From positions 513,107 to 577,106 of the forward strand of contig CAXXGM010000007.1 in the NCBI GenBank assembly GCA_963677325.2: DNA of 64,000 bases, in the 5' to 3' direction. The first letter of the stretch is position 1; each line of letters starts with the position of its first letter. This document shows, in pieces, positions 1 to 9,667 of the stretch. Both the position numbers and the translations under genes were made by a program. A model generated the notes under the pieces. That model was not told the origin of the DNA. It searched no databases and saw only the letters and a list, made by a program, of their open reading frames with translations. Source of the DNA: G963677325 sp963677325. GTDB taxonomy: Bacteria; Bacteroidota; Bacteroidia; Bacteroidales; Prolixibacteraceae.

Positions 1-1759
1 ATTGCTTTATCATTGATTCAATGGAAGAAATAGCGGATGAGGTTCTTTCCAGTGGAGTGCCCTCGGGCATTTTCACTTCAATGGAGAACTGCCTGCTTTC
101 CGAATTAGGCATAAATTCACTGCCGATATAGGGGACGAGAAGGAATGCCAGGGCCATTAAAACTAATGAGACAATGGTAATTTTCCACTTGTGCGGAAGA
201 ATCTTTGAAATGAAATTATGGTAATTTGAGAATTTGATTCCTTTAATTTCCTTCATCGGCTTGTTCATAAAGAACCGGTGGTAAAGCATTGGAACAAGGA
301 AGATCGCCACGGCAAGGGATGACAGTAATGAAAAGGCTACAGTCCATGCCTGATCTTTGAACAATTCTCCCGAAGCTCCATGAATGTAAACGATTGGAAG
401 AAAAACAACAATTGTGGTGAGAGTTGAAGAAGTGATCGCTCCACCGACCTCGGCAGTACCAATTACGGCTGCATCTTTTGCAGACATGCCGCTTTCGTGA
501 TTCCTGAATATATTCTCCATTACCACAATGGCATCATCCACCAACCTTCCTGCACCAAGGGCCAGACCTCCAAGCGTCATTATATTCAAGGTGAGCCCAT
601 TGAAGTACATCAGGTTGAAAGCTGCGACAATGGAAATAGGAATTGAAAGACTGACAATAAGTGTAGTTCCTATTCTTCTGAGGAATATGTACAGAACAAC
701 GACGGCCAGCAAAATACCTAAAAGAAGGGTGTCTTTAACTTCATCCACTGCATTTTTAACAAAAGTACCCTGATCTTCTACCATGGTGAATTTATATCCC
801 GGAAGAGCTTTTTCTATTTTCTCAAGTGATTTTTTTATATCTTCTACGGCTTTAACAGTATTGAACTTGGTTTCCTTGTAAATGGATAATCCTATGCTTC
901 TTTCGCCATTTATTCTGACAATGTTGACGGGCTCTTTATTTGTAAAGGTTACTTTGGCTACATCACGTAAATAGGTGGCTGATTTCTCGGCAGTTGTATT
1001 ACCTGATACCGTGGAGTTATATCCAATTAAAAGATTTTCGAAATCTTCTTTTTGCTGCAGGAGACTGACGCCTTTTACCACATATTGTAAACCGGTTTCA
1101 GTAATGGTACCGCCCGAAATACTTTGATTGTAGGACTGGATCTTTTGAGAGAGCTGTGCGACAGTAATGTTGAAAGATTCCAGTTTATAGGGGTCCGTAT
1201 CAATTCTAACTTCATTTTCTTCAATACCTTCCAGTTCCACCTCAGCAACACCTTCCAGGCGAACCAATTCATTGCGGATGTAATTTTGAGCCACCTTCCG
1301 CAATTCATTCATATCTTTGATTGATTTATGGGAGAGACCTACGATCATCACGGGATCTGTATTCGGATCATGCTGGGTGATTGTAAGTTCATCAATCTGG
1401 GAATTTTGCGAATAACTGGTCAGCGCTTTCTGCAGGTCAAGAAAGGCTTCATCCATATCTTTATTCCAGGAATATTCTACAGTGATCTGTGCAGAACCTG
1501 TTCTGGAAACGGAAGATACTTCCAGTACTCCGCTTTGACGAATGGCAACTGCTTCCATTTTTTCGACAAACAGTTTTTCCATTTCTTCGGGGGGCCTTTC
1601 CCCTGATTTTATTTCAACGAATACTCTTGGTGAGTTCAGGTTGGGAAAAAGGTCAATACCCAGTTTCTGGTAGGAAATAATTCCCAACAGTAATATAGCC
1701 AGTATAGCCATTAATACTGTGACCGGATAATTGACAGCAAAATTGGTCAGTTTTTTCAT
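1..1759 (-). CDS. RND efflux pump inner-membrane subunit (HAE1/AcrB-like), C-terminus missing at window edge
   Basis: This is a proton-driven inner-membrane efflux transporter that would work with the adaptor and TolC protein encoded just upstream in the same direction. The start is the ATG at 1757-1759, reading MKKLTNFAVNYPVTVLMA, a typical RND cytoplasmic N-terminus followed by TM1. The frame stays open for about 586 codons to base 1. It shows the first porter domain, then the TM2-TM6 block with the TM4 motif LGAGRLVDDAIVVMENI, whose Asp pair is the usual proton relay, and then the central loop and the start of the second half. About 450 residues are missing beyond the left edge. It is the last visible gene of a minus-strand operon that begins near 8.8 kb. 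The family is certain; the substrate is unknown. Confidence 0.93.
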   Translation of the reverse strand, partial: MKKLTNFAVNYPVTVLMAILAILLLGIISYQKLGIDLFPNLNSPRVFVEIKSGERPPEEMEKLFVEKMEAVAIRQSGVLEVSSVSRTGSAQITVEYSWNKDMDEAFLDLQKALTSYSQNSQIDELTITQHDPNTDPVMIVGLSHKSIKDMNELRKVAQNYIRNELVRLEGVAEVELEGIEENEVRIDTDPYKLESFNITVAQLSQKIQSYNQSISGGTITETGLQYVVKGVSLLQQKEDFENLLIGYNSTVSGNTTAEKSATYLRDVAKVTFTNKEPVNIVRINGERSIGLSIYKETKFNTVKAVEDIKKSLEKIEKALPGYKFTMVEDQGTFVKNAVDEVKDTLLLGILLAVVVLYIFLRRIGTTLIVSLSIPISIVAAFNLMYFNGLTLNIMTLGGLALGAGRLVDDAIVVMENIFRNHESGMSAKDAAVIGTAEVGGAITSSTLTTIVVFLPIVYIHGASGELFKDQAWTVAFSLLSSLAVAIFLVPMLYHRFFMNKPMKEIKGIKFSNYHNFISKILPHKWKITIVSLVLMALAFLLVPYIGSEFMPNSESRQFSIEVKMPEGTPLERTSSAISSIESMIKQ

Positions 1760-1856
1760 TTTTTAAATTTCACGAATTAGAACTAACACGTAATGTATTT
1801 AGCGTTCCAAAGCTCAGTTGAATACCCCTGAAATGCCGGGAACAGGAACTGTAACA

Positions 1857-2915
1857 TTATTGATTTATAATCTTTACTTTTGCATGGTCGCGAAGGGTTT
1901 CATATCCTTTGGTAACAATACGGTCATTTTTTCTTAATCCATCTGTCACTTCGACCATTTTTTCATTTTCCAGTCCGGTCTTGATAATTCTGGCCTGGGC
2001 ATTGCTTCTTTCTATAACATAGACTGTTTTGCCCCGGGCGCCTGAAAGAATTACCTCTTTAGGAATAATAATTACACTGTCGCGCCTGTCAACTTCGATA
2101 TCTGCTTTAACAAACATCCCCGGACGCAGCTTAAGATCTGTATTATTAATAAGAACTTTACCTTTGAAGGTACGGGTCTCCGTATTTACAACAGGGGACA
2201 ATTCACCGATCTGTGCCTTTAAAGTATCTTTGGGCATGGTGTAATTGGTGATATACACTTCCTGTCCGATTTTAATTGTTGACATCGATTTCTCAGGCAG
2301 ATTTACTTCCATAGAGAGCTGGCTATAATCCATCAGGGTCGCTACAGCAGTATTTGTATTTATTCTTGTACTATTGGTAACTGTTGGCAGATCTACAATT
2401 ACACCACGAAATGGAGCCTTCACCTGCATTTTTGCAAGCTGAATCTTAGCATTCTCAAAATCGGTCTTGGATTGTGCCAGCTGAACCTCTGAATTTTTTA
2501 ATTCCCTTAGTGTAACGCCACCCTTTTCATAAAGAGATTTCTGTTTTTGATTCTCCAATTCAGAGATATCAAGATTCAGCTTCTTTGTATTTAATGCGAT
2601 GCTGTTTTCTGTTTCAGGATTATCAATGCGGATTATTACCTGCCCTTTCTCAACAACATCCCCCAATTTAAAGGCTCTTCCTGTTTTCGGATTTCTTTCA
2701 AGATTATAATTACCCGCCATTTCGGAATAAAGCACAACCTGACTGGCTGCGCTGGCAGTTCCGGTCGTATTGATATATTGAACAATGGCCCCTTTTTTAA
2801 TATCCATTACCGAAACAGGTTGGGCAAGGTCCGTATTTATCTGGCTTTGCTGATTTGCGCAAGAAGCTAAAACAGGCACCAGAGCCCAAAATATCCATTT
2901 ACTATTGTTTTTCAT
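1857..2915 (-). CDS. RND efflux periplasmic adaptor (membrane fusion) lipoprotein
   Basis: A 352-residue adaptor that would bridge the inner-membrane pump and the outer-membrane TolC channel. The N-terminus is a lipoprotein signal ending in VLASC with Cys19 as the lipidation site. The order is standard for HlyD/AcrA-type adaptors: a lipoyl half (GDVVEKGQVIIRIDNPE, about 85-101), a short coiled-coil hairpin rich in Leu, Lys and Gln (about 110-165), the returning lipoyl half (VKAPFRGVIVDLP, about 165-178), a beta-barrel, and a membrane-proximal domain near IIPKEVILSG. It lies 25 nt downstream of the TolC gene and about 100 nt upstream of the RND pump, all on the minus strand, consistent with a tripartite pump operon. 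Confidence 0.93.
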   Translation of the reverse strand: MKNNSKWIFWALVPVLASCANQQSQINTDLAQPVSVMDIKKGAIVQYINTTGTASAASQVVLYSEMAGNYNLERNPKTGRAFKLGDVVEKGQVIIRIDNPETENSIALNTKKLNLDISELENQKQKSLYEKGGVTLRELKNSEVQLAQSKTDFENAKIQLAKMQVKAPFRGVIVDLPTVTNSTRINTNTAVATLMDYSQLSMEVNLPEKSMSTIKIGQEVYITNYTMPKDTLKAQIGELSPVVNTETRTFKGKVLINNTDLKLRPGMFVKADIEVDRRDSVIIIPKEVILSGARGKTVYVIERSNAQARIIKTGLENEKMVEVTDGLRKNDRIVTKGYETLRDHAKVKIINQ

Positions 2916-2940
2916 CTGTTTGTATTTTGTCTTTGTTTGT

Positions 2941-4452
2941 TTATTTCAATTTAATGTTCGTACGATATTCCTGTATATACTTTTCCGGAAGAACGGATTC
3001 ATTGGTAGTGAAGTCATAAAGTGATTGAATCTTCAGGTTCAATAATTCAATTTTATAATTGATTAATGACTGCGCATAGTTCATTTTGCTTGAAGAAAGC
3101 TGTTGCTGAAATAAATTGAGATCCATACTGGTAAGATCTCCGTTTTTATACCTTTCAAGGTTTAGATCATAGGTTAATTGTGAATTCTTCTGATTTTGAA
3201 GTGCGATGCTAATCTGATTCTTCAGATTATCCAGGTTTCTTACGATCTGCCGGATGTCGACCTTAATCTGTGTTTCCTGGTTTGAAAAACTTAACTTCTG
3301 AGTATTGATGACAGCTTCCTGTGATCTTATTCTTGCCTTCTTTTCACCCCAGTCAAAAACGGGAATATTAAATCCAAGACTTACCACAGGACTCCGCGTC
3401 GTACTTCTCGCGTCATAAATATTGCCAAGATTTTCATTGTCACCGGTCAATCCTATTGAAAGTTTCATATCACCTCTGAATTCATTCTGAGCTTTAACGG
3501 CAAGCATATCCAACTGGGCGTTTTCAATACTGATTTGTCGCTGTCTTAATTCCATACGTGATGCCAGCCCGTGTTCAATAGCCTTTTTCCCGTCTATCGG
3601 AATAGGGGTAACCGCCACATCAGCCATTACGGCAATCTCATCGAAAATATCCATTCCGATGTATTGTTTAAGAATATCTTTGGCGTTTTCCAGGGAAACC
3701 CTGGCCGATTCTACCCCGGATTTTGCAGAGGCTAAACTCACTTCGGCCTGATACAATTCCCCAAGAGCCGAAAGCCCGGCGTCTGCCTTATTTTTGATAA
3801 TTTCATAGCTCTTTTGAGTGTTGGCAAGCTCTTCCTGTTTAATGGTAAGGCTCATCTGTGTCATATAGACATTAAAAAAATATTGGGATACACTTCTTTC
3901 CAGGCTCAGGCGCTGAATGGCATAATTCAGCATCGCATTTTCCTGATCCAATTCAAGTCCTTTAATATTGGTTTTGGTTCTGTTATAGGTAAACAGTGGC
4001 TGTGTCAAACTAAGGTTCAGGTTATTGATAAATGATTTATTCTGATAGGCAATAGGTTGATTTTGAGAGTTTAAACTGGTAGAAGTGGTGGATACCCAGC
4101 TGAAATTATTTGATAATGCTACAACTCCATCTGTGAGAAGTATCGGTTGTGCGACAGTAAAAGTTCCTCCGCTGGAAAAATTGTCTCTGGTATACCAAAA
4201 AGCCTTTGAGGGTTCAAACTGTCGTGTATTGCTATATGCCAGAGGATTTACATTCAAAGAGAAATTGGATTTAAGGGCTGCTCTTTGTGCATTAAGCGAT
4301 TCCCTTGTTCTTTCAAGATTAAATAGCGCACTCTGAAGACTTGGGCTGTTTCTCTCGGCAATATTCATAGCCTGTTCTATTGTCAGTACAGATTGTGCAT
4401 TACCTCGAAAACACGTTATAAGTAATAGCAGGAGGAAAATTTGATGTTTCAT
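2941..4452 (-). CDS. TolC-family outer-membrane efflux protein
   Basis: A 503-residue outer-membrane channel protein with a Sec signal (MKHQIFLLLLLITCFRGNAQ). The body is the TolC/OEP arrangement of two repeats of long amphipathic helices with strand pairs: the first repeat contains LTIEQAMNIAERNSPSLQSALFNL near residues 23-44, and the second contains a GFNIPVFDWGEKKARI strand/turn segment near 372-387. It is preceded by the ABC permease fusion gene (30 nt gap) and followed by the adaptor gene. Because both an ABC system and an RND pump are in this operon, the channel could serve either or both. The start is the first Met of a good signal peptide. Confidence 0.93.
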   Translation of the reverse strand: MKHQIFLLLLLITCFRGNAQSVLTIEQAMNIAERNSPSLQSALFNLERTRESLNAQRAALKSNFSLNVNPLAYSNTRQFEPSKAFWYTRDNFSSGGTFTVAQPILLTDGVVALSNNFSWVSTTSTSLNSQNQPIAYQNKSFINNLNLSLTQPLFTYNRTKTNIKGLELDQENAMLNYAIQRLSLERSVSQYFFNVYMTQMSLTIKQEELANTQKSYEIIKNKADAGLSALGELYQAEVSLASAKSGVESARVSLENAKDILKQYIGMDIFDEIAVMADVAVTPIPIDGKKAIEHGLASRMELRQRQISIENAQLDMLAVKAQNEFRGDMKLSIGLTGDNENLGNIYDARSTTRSPVVSLGFNIPVFDWGEKKARIRSQEAVINTQKLSFSNQETQIKVDIRQIVRNLDNLKNQISIALQNQKNSQLTYDLNLERYKNGDLTSMDLNLFQQQLSSSKMNYAQSLINYKIELLNLKIQSLYDFTTNESVLPEKYIQEYRTNIKLK

Positions 4453-4482
4453 ATAATATTGGTTTCTTTTTGATGTTTAGGT

Positions 4483-7400
4483 TTAATTTTCTTTTACAAG
4501 TTTAACTGCATCAGCGATCACGGTTCTTGATTTTGAAAGATTGGATAATTCAACTTTTGCCGAACCTCTTGAAAAATGATAAGAACCTATTTCTGTCCAG
4601 CCGCCATCTATATTTTTCAATTCTATAGCTTGCTGTTCTTTTCCATCATCATTGAAGATCGTATAGTTATATTGGTCATTGGAATCGTCATCACGTCGTC
4701 CGAACCTGATCTTTGGGATATAGATATACAGTTTATAGTACCCCGCTTCCTTTAAAGGCAGGTTCCATATGGCCTTGCAACTTCCGGTGCCGCCTTTCAT
4801 ATAGTAAGCCGACCTGATCTGTTTCCCGTAAAACTGTTCATTCGTCGTCAGGGTCCATTCAACGGGCGGATTCCAGAAGCTCAGGCCTTTGTATTTCAGT
4901 TCATTTTCTGAATTACGGGAATTCTTAAGCAATTTCTTAATAAGACTTTGAGAATTGGGTTGAACAAGAGTAAATTGTTTATCCTCATTATCAACAATTA
5001 TTTCAGTTGGATCTGAGCCTTCGGTATAGGCTATGATTTCTTCTCCTTCGGTACCCGTGATTTTCTCATTTACTTCAATCTTTTCGAATTGTTGCGAGAT
5101 CGTTGAAGGAATATTATGACTGGCATAGGTATCGATGGTCATCATCCTGGGGTCTCTATTTAACAAATAACTTACTTTTTTGGATTGTTTAGCGCCAATC
5201 TGAATGGTTTTCTCCACAGAATTATCCCTTCCTCCAAATCCTCCTCCACCGCCTCGCATTCCGCCGCCTCGCATTCCACCCCCTGAACGTCCTCCTCCAA
5301 GCCTGAATGTTACTGAAATAGCGCCCGGAGCATCTTCCGTGTTAGTTACGATGAATGAAACCATCGTTTTAATCTGATCATCTTCCTTGATCTTTACTGC
5401 TTCGATTTTCGAGATGATGTAACCGGGTAAAGTGTTTGAGCTGTACCAGGAAGGAAGGAATTGCTCCAAATCCAGATTATACGAACTCTTTAATTCATCA
5501 CTGACTTCCTTAATCGGTACTTCCCTGAATCTTTTGCCTTCAATGAGCTTATGAAAGTATTGATCAAATTCTTCTGTGCCCACTGCGCCTTTCATTAATG
5601 CAAAAAGGAATCCACTCTTTGTTTGAATCACATTGCTTATGATCTCAGGATCATTCTGTTCGTTGATGATTTTAGCAAAGGAATTTTCCTGAAGGGCAAT
5701 ATTTCCTTTTTCATTGGAAGACATTCCGGTAAAGTTTCTCATGAAAGGATTCCCGCTTTGCGTGGCATCTTTGGAAAGATAAGATTCAAAAACCCGGTTG
5801 GTAATAGGGTAGGTGTCTGATTTTATATAAGTCACATAATTATAATAAAGAGGAAATATAAAGTATGGGTTAGTTTCTTCTGAAACATTTGGGCCGCCTT
5901 GTCCGAACTGAACTCCCATTCCTCCTCCGGAACCGCCTGGCATACCGCTGAATTGACTTAATTTATTGCTGAAGAAAGACTGAGTCGCAAATCTTCTGAA
6001 ATAATTTTCTTCTTTTTCCATGGGACTGACACTCTCATTATCATGTTGACTTCTCCTTTGTTCGAATTTCTGTGTAAGAGCAAAATTGGTGCTGCTTAAT
6101 TTAAATCCTCCTTCAGGCATATAAATGGTTTCAGGTTGAACCTGCTCATTCAAGCCGCTCCAGACGTGGTCGTATGAACAAAATTGAGCCGGAATTTCAA
6201 CAAGGCTCAGCCTGTTAAAAGGATAAACAAACTGAATTCTTGCTTCCCATGATCTTCGGATATCCCTGATTACTGGTGCGATGGAATCGGGCAGTACTTT
6301 AAAATATTTATCGAAGAAATTATGTCCGTTCAGATAATTAATAGAATATTCAACATCGTCGACGGTAATTTTTCGTACTTTATAATTGCCAATAGCTAAT
6401 GAAATCTGCGTGAGTTTTGTTTCCGGTTTAAAATCAAAAGAGCCGTCACCATTATCGGTTGCTTTACCTTGTGAAATAGCAATTAATCCTTTATTCGTCT
6501 TAACTTTTAAAGAATATTCTGTAAACTGGGTAGCGAGCCAGTTCAATCCTTTGGATGAATAACTGATGCCGGCAGTAGGATACCACCTGGTTTCAGGAGT
6601 CAAAAGAAGGTAGTCAGGAGTAACAAATGCGTGATTTTGATCGGATATTTTATTCCCACGGTTCATTAGAATTTCCAACCGCTCTTTGGTCATATCAAGA
6701 TAACAGAAGGTCTCGTCGATTTTACCCTCGTATGATACAGAAATGTTAATTGTATTATCCGGCTGAAGCGGATTATCAGGTGTAATTTTTATCAACTGAA
6801 GCTCGCGGAAATATTTTGCTCCTTTAAGGTCTGTAACCTGCAATCCGGGATTTAAGGTGAGGACAAATTCGCTGATAGCCTGCTGACTCTGATTTTTAAT
6901 CAGAAGGTCGGCCTTAGCTGAAATTTCTCCCCCTTTATGCTCAAGTTCCAGATTGCAATTCTGAACAGCAACGACCGGTAACGCAGCGTATTTATTATTG
7001 AGAGCCAACATGTCTTGCCTGTGTTCATCCTGTACGTTTATGCTATGAATATATTTATAAGCTAATCCAAAGCCCAGGAGTAAGAAGAAAATGGTGGTTA
7101 CAAGGGTAGTCCGGCGTATAATATTTGACTGGGGAAGTCTCTTCAATATCATAATAGTCAGCCCAATAAAGCCTAAACCAAGAGACAGATAGATACCCCG
7201 GTGAAGAATAATTTCTTTTAATGATGCAAATCCGACAAAATCGGAATAGGTTAATGGCAGATGAAATGCCATGTAATCAAATAAGTAATAGTAAATCTTC
7301 TGAAGGTAAAATAAAGTAGCAGCAATATAACCCAGCAATATAACGAATGTCACAGCTTGATTATGAATTACAGACATCAGGAAAAATGAAAATCCAAGAA

Positions 7401-7881
7401 TAAAAACCAATGTCGGCAAGCTGATAATCAGAAAGTAATAAATATAGGGCATTAAATGAAAGGTGGTAAAAGGGGAAGCCAGATTAAAGACAGCCACCAT
7501 TCCAAGAGCTATTACATTCAGAAAAAGGAAAACCCATATATTCCCAAGGGTTTTACCGATCACGTAATCGGCATTGGTCATTGACCTCATGTAGATTACT
7601 TCCGTTGTGTCCAGCTTTTTATCGCGTTTAAGGAAATCGGAGGCCAGGAATACAGCGATGATTGCCTGTGCTACATTAATAATATAAAGATTGGTAAAAG
7701 GAATCATGGCGGGTAATGCAATCATATCCCCGTTTGGCATTCCGATGGATGTTTGTGTACCTAAATTGTAAATAAAAACAAAAATGAGCGACAGCACAGA
7801 AAAAATGCGGAAAAACCAACTCCTGAAAAGAGTCTTGGCTTCGTATTTGGAAACAGTAAGAATATTAAAAATCGCTTTCAT
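4483..7881 (-). CDS. ABC-2 type permease fused to M1-peptidase-like and golvesin-like C-terminal domains
   Basis: A 1132-residue fusion protein. Residues 1-290 hold about seven TM segments in ABC-2 permease style (YNLGTQTSIGMPNGDM loop, ADYVIGKTLGNIWVF). After that comes a large extracytoplasmic region resembling M1 aminopeptidase-type permease fusions (TPETRWYPTAG, RIQFVYPFNRLSLVEIP, EDFDQY-like helical part). No HEXXH zinc motif is visible where an active M1 enzyme would have one, so a peptidase activity is unlikely. A Gly/Arg/Met-rich stretch lies near residues 865-885. The last ~130 residues (ending SRTVIADAVKLVKEN) look like a golvesin/Xly-type carbohydrate- or wall-binding beta-sandwich. 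It sits directly after the ABC ATPase gene, its likely partner. The substrate is unknown. Confidence 0.85.
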   Translation of the reverse strand: MKAIFNILTVSKYEAKTLFRSWFFRIFSVLSLIFVFIYNLGTQTSIGMPNGDMIALPAMIPFTNLYIINVAQAIIAVFLASDFLKRDKKLDTTEVIYMRSMTNADYVIGKTLGNIWVFLFLNVIALGMVAVFNLASPFTTFHLMPYIYYFLIISLPTLVFILGFSFFLMSVIHNQAVTFVILLGYIAATLFYLQKIYYYLFDYMAFHLPLTYSDFVGFASLKEIILHRGIYLSLGLGFIGLTIMILKRLPQSNIIRRTTLVTTIFFLLLGFGLAYKYIHSINVQDEHRQDMLALNNKYAALPVVAVQNCNLELEHKGGEISAKADLLIKNQSQQAISEFVLTLNPGLQVTDLKGAKYFRELQLIKITPDNPLQPDNTINISVSYEGKIDETFCYLDMTKERLEILMNRGNKISDQNHAFVTPDYLLLTPETRWYPTAGISYSSKGLNWLATQFTEYSLKVKTNKGLIAISQGKATDNGDGSFDFKPETKLTQISLAIGNYKVRKITVDDVEYSINYLNGHNFFDKYFKVLPDSIAPVIRDIRRSWEARIQFVYPFNRLSLVEIPAQFCSYDHVWSGLNEQVQPETIYMPEGGFKLSSTNFALTQKFEQRRSQHDNESVSPMEKEENYFRRFATQSFFSNKLSQFSGMPGGSGGGMGVQFGQGGPNVSEETNPYFIFPLYYNYVTYIKSDTYPITNRVFESYLSKDATQSGNPFMRNFTGMSSNEKGNIALQENSFAKIINEQNDPEIISNVIQTKSGFLFALMKGAVGTEEFDQYFHKLIEGKRFREVPIKEVSDELKSSYNLDLEQFLPSWYSSNTLPGYIISKIEAVKIKEDDQIKTMVSFIVTNTEDAPGAISVTFRLGGGRSGGGMRGGGMRGGGGGFGGRDNSVEKTIQIGAKQSKKVSYLLNRDPRMMTIDTYASHNIPSTISQQFEKIEVNEKITGTEGEEIIAYTEGSDPTEIIVDNEDKQFTLVQPNSQSLIKKLLKNSRNSENELKYKGLSFWNPPVEWTLTTNEQFYGKQIRSAYYMKGGTGSCKAIWNLPLKEAGYYKLYIYIPKIRFGRRDDDSNDQYNYTIFNDDGKEQQAIELKNIDGGWTEIGSYHFSRGSAKVELSNLSKSRTVIADAVKLVKEN

Positions 7882-7911
7882 TGGGTAGTTTATTTTTGTT
7901 ATAGCTGCTTT

Positions 7912-8808
7912 TTAAATTTCATGCCAATGTTGATTCAATTCATTCTCCATGAAATTTACATACGCATGTTCCAGGTTAGGTTCAATGGGTTCACCATCAT
8001 AGCCATTCATATCCTTTGAAACTACCTGTACTTCCCAGCCTTTTTCAGTTGGGATAGAGGATATTATAGGATATTTATCCTGTATTTCGCGATATTCTGA
8101 CTCTGTGGCTGAGATTTTCCAAACATTTGCTTTAGCCATTTCAATCAGTTCATCCGGGGATCCCTTAAAAGCCAGGGTACCTTGGTTCATCAAAGCCATA
8201 TCCGTGCAGGTACTTGAAATATCTCCAACAATATGCGTTGAAAGTATAATGATGACATCCCGGTCGGTAATGCGGGTCAGAAGGTTACGGAAGCGGATAC
8301 GTTCTTCCGGATCCAGTCCAGTAGTTGGTTCATCGACGATGATGATTTTTGGATCACCGATAAGCGCCTGTGCAATTCCCAGTCTTCTTTTCATACCCCC
8401 TGAAAGATTGTTGGCAAACCGGTTGCGGGCTTCATAAAGGCCAACCTCCTCAAGCATTCTTTCAACAGCCTCTTTTCTTTTTGAGGAACTGGTCATGCCT
8501 GCCAATCTTGCGATATAATCCAAAAATTCATAGGTCCGTAACTGGGCAAAGAACCGGAAATCCTGAGGAAGGTATCCCAGCATGGTTCTGATCTCTTTCC
8601 TGTTTTTCTGTAAATCCAGACCGTTGAATAAAATCTGTCCTGAAGTAGGTTTCATTAAAGTCACAAGAATCCTCATCAGACTGGACTTACCTGCACCATT
8701 TGGCCCTAACAATCCGAATAATCCGTTTTCAATGGTCATGTTCACATCTTTCAGTGCATGCTTTCCGTTCGGATAAATCTTATTCAGCCCTTTGATCTCT
8801 ATTTTCAT
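7912..8808 (-). CDS. ABC transporter ATP-binding protein
   Basis: A 298-residue ABC ATPase. Walker A is GPNGAGKSS (about 35-43), the signature is LSGGMKRRLG (about 135-144), and Walker B with the catalytic Glu is IIIVDEPTTGLDPEE (about 155-169), followed by the H-loop ILSTHIVGDI. The C-terminal ~90 residues are the extra domain often seen in ABC-2 exporters. It is the first gene of the minus-strand operon and precedes the 1132-residue permease fusion by 30 nt, so the two very probably form one transporter. The start ATG is preceded by AT-rich DNA and no better upstream start is visible. Confidence 0.95.
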   Translation of the reverse strand: MKIEIKGLNKIYPNGKHALKDVNMTIENGLFGLLGPNGAGKSSLMRILVTLMKPTSGQILFNGLDLQKNRKEIRTMLGYLPQDFRFFAQLRTYEFLDYIARLAGMTSSSKRKEAVERMLEEVGLYEARNRFANNLSGGMKRRLGIAQALIGDPKIIIVDEPTTGLDPEERIRFRNLLTRITDRDVIIILSTHIVGDISSTCTDMALMNQGTLAFKGSPDELIEMAKANVWKISATESEYREIQDKYPIISSIPTEKGWEVQVVSKDMNGYDGEPIEPNLEHAYVNFMENELNQHWHEI

Positions 8809-9121
8809 CTTGCAATAAATTTTAAAGGACAGACGGAATCTGCACAGAGTGGAACTAATATGGGAAAAATTATTTTCACTGGCTTAGACTATTTATCTAT
8901 ACGTAGTTTGACCATACAAATTGATAAAGGTTTAATTCCTTAACCGATAAATTTAGACCAGGATTGACATTTAGGAGTCCCTTCCTCATGATGCTTTCAG
9001 TTCCGTTATCGAAGCAGTGAAAAAGTAATAGAAACAGGAGTTTGTAATCATCCTTTTTCAAAAGAAATACCGTTAATTACTTTTGAAAAACTATTTTTGT
9101 CTAAAATATTAAACCTTATTT
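8809..9121. other. Divergent intergenic region between the ABC operon and the DUF4494 gene
   Basis: This 313-nt spacer must hold promoters for both directions. On the plus strand a TAnnTTTG-type -7 box is visible just before the DUF4494 gene (listed separately). No convincing ORF, repeat or RNA is seen in the rest. Confidence 0.5.
9092..9099 (+). promoter_or_regulatory. Candidate Bacteroidota -7 box for the DUF4494 gene
   Basis: TATTTTTG matches the TAnnTTTG consensus of the primary sigma factor in Bacteroidota. It lies 23 nt before the ATG, giving a short leader. A clear TTG-type -33 box at the expected distance is not seen, so confidence is moderate. Confidence 0.4.
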
Positions 9122-9667
9122 ATGAATACTTGGTTCGAATGTACTTCGAAGTACAACAAAATGGATGAGAATGGTTATGAGAAAAAAGTAAGCGAAACAT
9201 ATTTGCTGGATGCAGTCTCTTTTACAGAAGCCGAAAGCCGTATTTATAAAGAGCTTCAAACCATGGTCAGTGGAGAATTTTCGGTAAGCAAGATCGCAAA
9301 GACCAGAATCGCCGAAATAATTCCTTCCGAAAATGGGGACCGCTGGTATAAAGCAAGAGTAACCTTTATTACTGTCGATGAAGAGAGCGGAAAAGAGAAA
9401 AGAACTTCTCAGAATGTTCTTGTTTATTCTTTCAATGTTAAAGATGCCTTTGATCAGGTTATAGAAGCCATGCAGGGAATGATGGCCGATTTTGAAATCA
9501 GTGGTATTAATGAAAGCAACATTATGGATGTATTTCCATACGAGGCTGAGAAGATCCCCGATAATCTAAAACCCGTTAATTTCGCTGATCAGGTCACTGT
9601 GGATGATGTTCTCTCTGAAGCTGATCAGGATCCTGACCTTGAGCATGAATTAACTGAAGATGTTTAA
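9122..9667 (+). CDS. DUF4494 domain protein
   Basis: A 181-residue soluble protein recognised as the Bacteroidota-specific DUF4494 family by its opening MNTWFECTSKYNKMDENGYEKK, the following LLDAVSFTEAESRIYKEL and the WYKARVTFITVDEE segment. The function of the family is not known. The C-terminus is acidic (DVLSEADQDPDLEHELTEDV). The gene converges on the Fur-family gene with a 4-nt overlap of the two stop regions. It has no signal peptide or TM segment, so it should be cytoplasmic. Confidence 0.88.
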   Translation: MNTWFECTSKYNKMDENGYEKKVSETYLLDAVSFTEAESRIYKELQTMVSGEFSVSKIAKTRIAEIIPSENGDRWYKARVTFITVDEESGKEKRTSQNVLVYSFNVKDAFDQVIEAMQGMMADFEISGINESNIMDVFPYEAEKIPDNLKPVNFADQVTVDDVLSEADQDPDLEHELTEDV

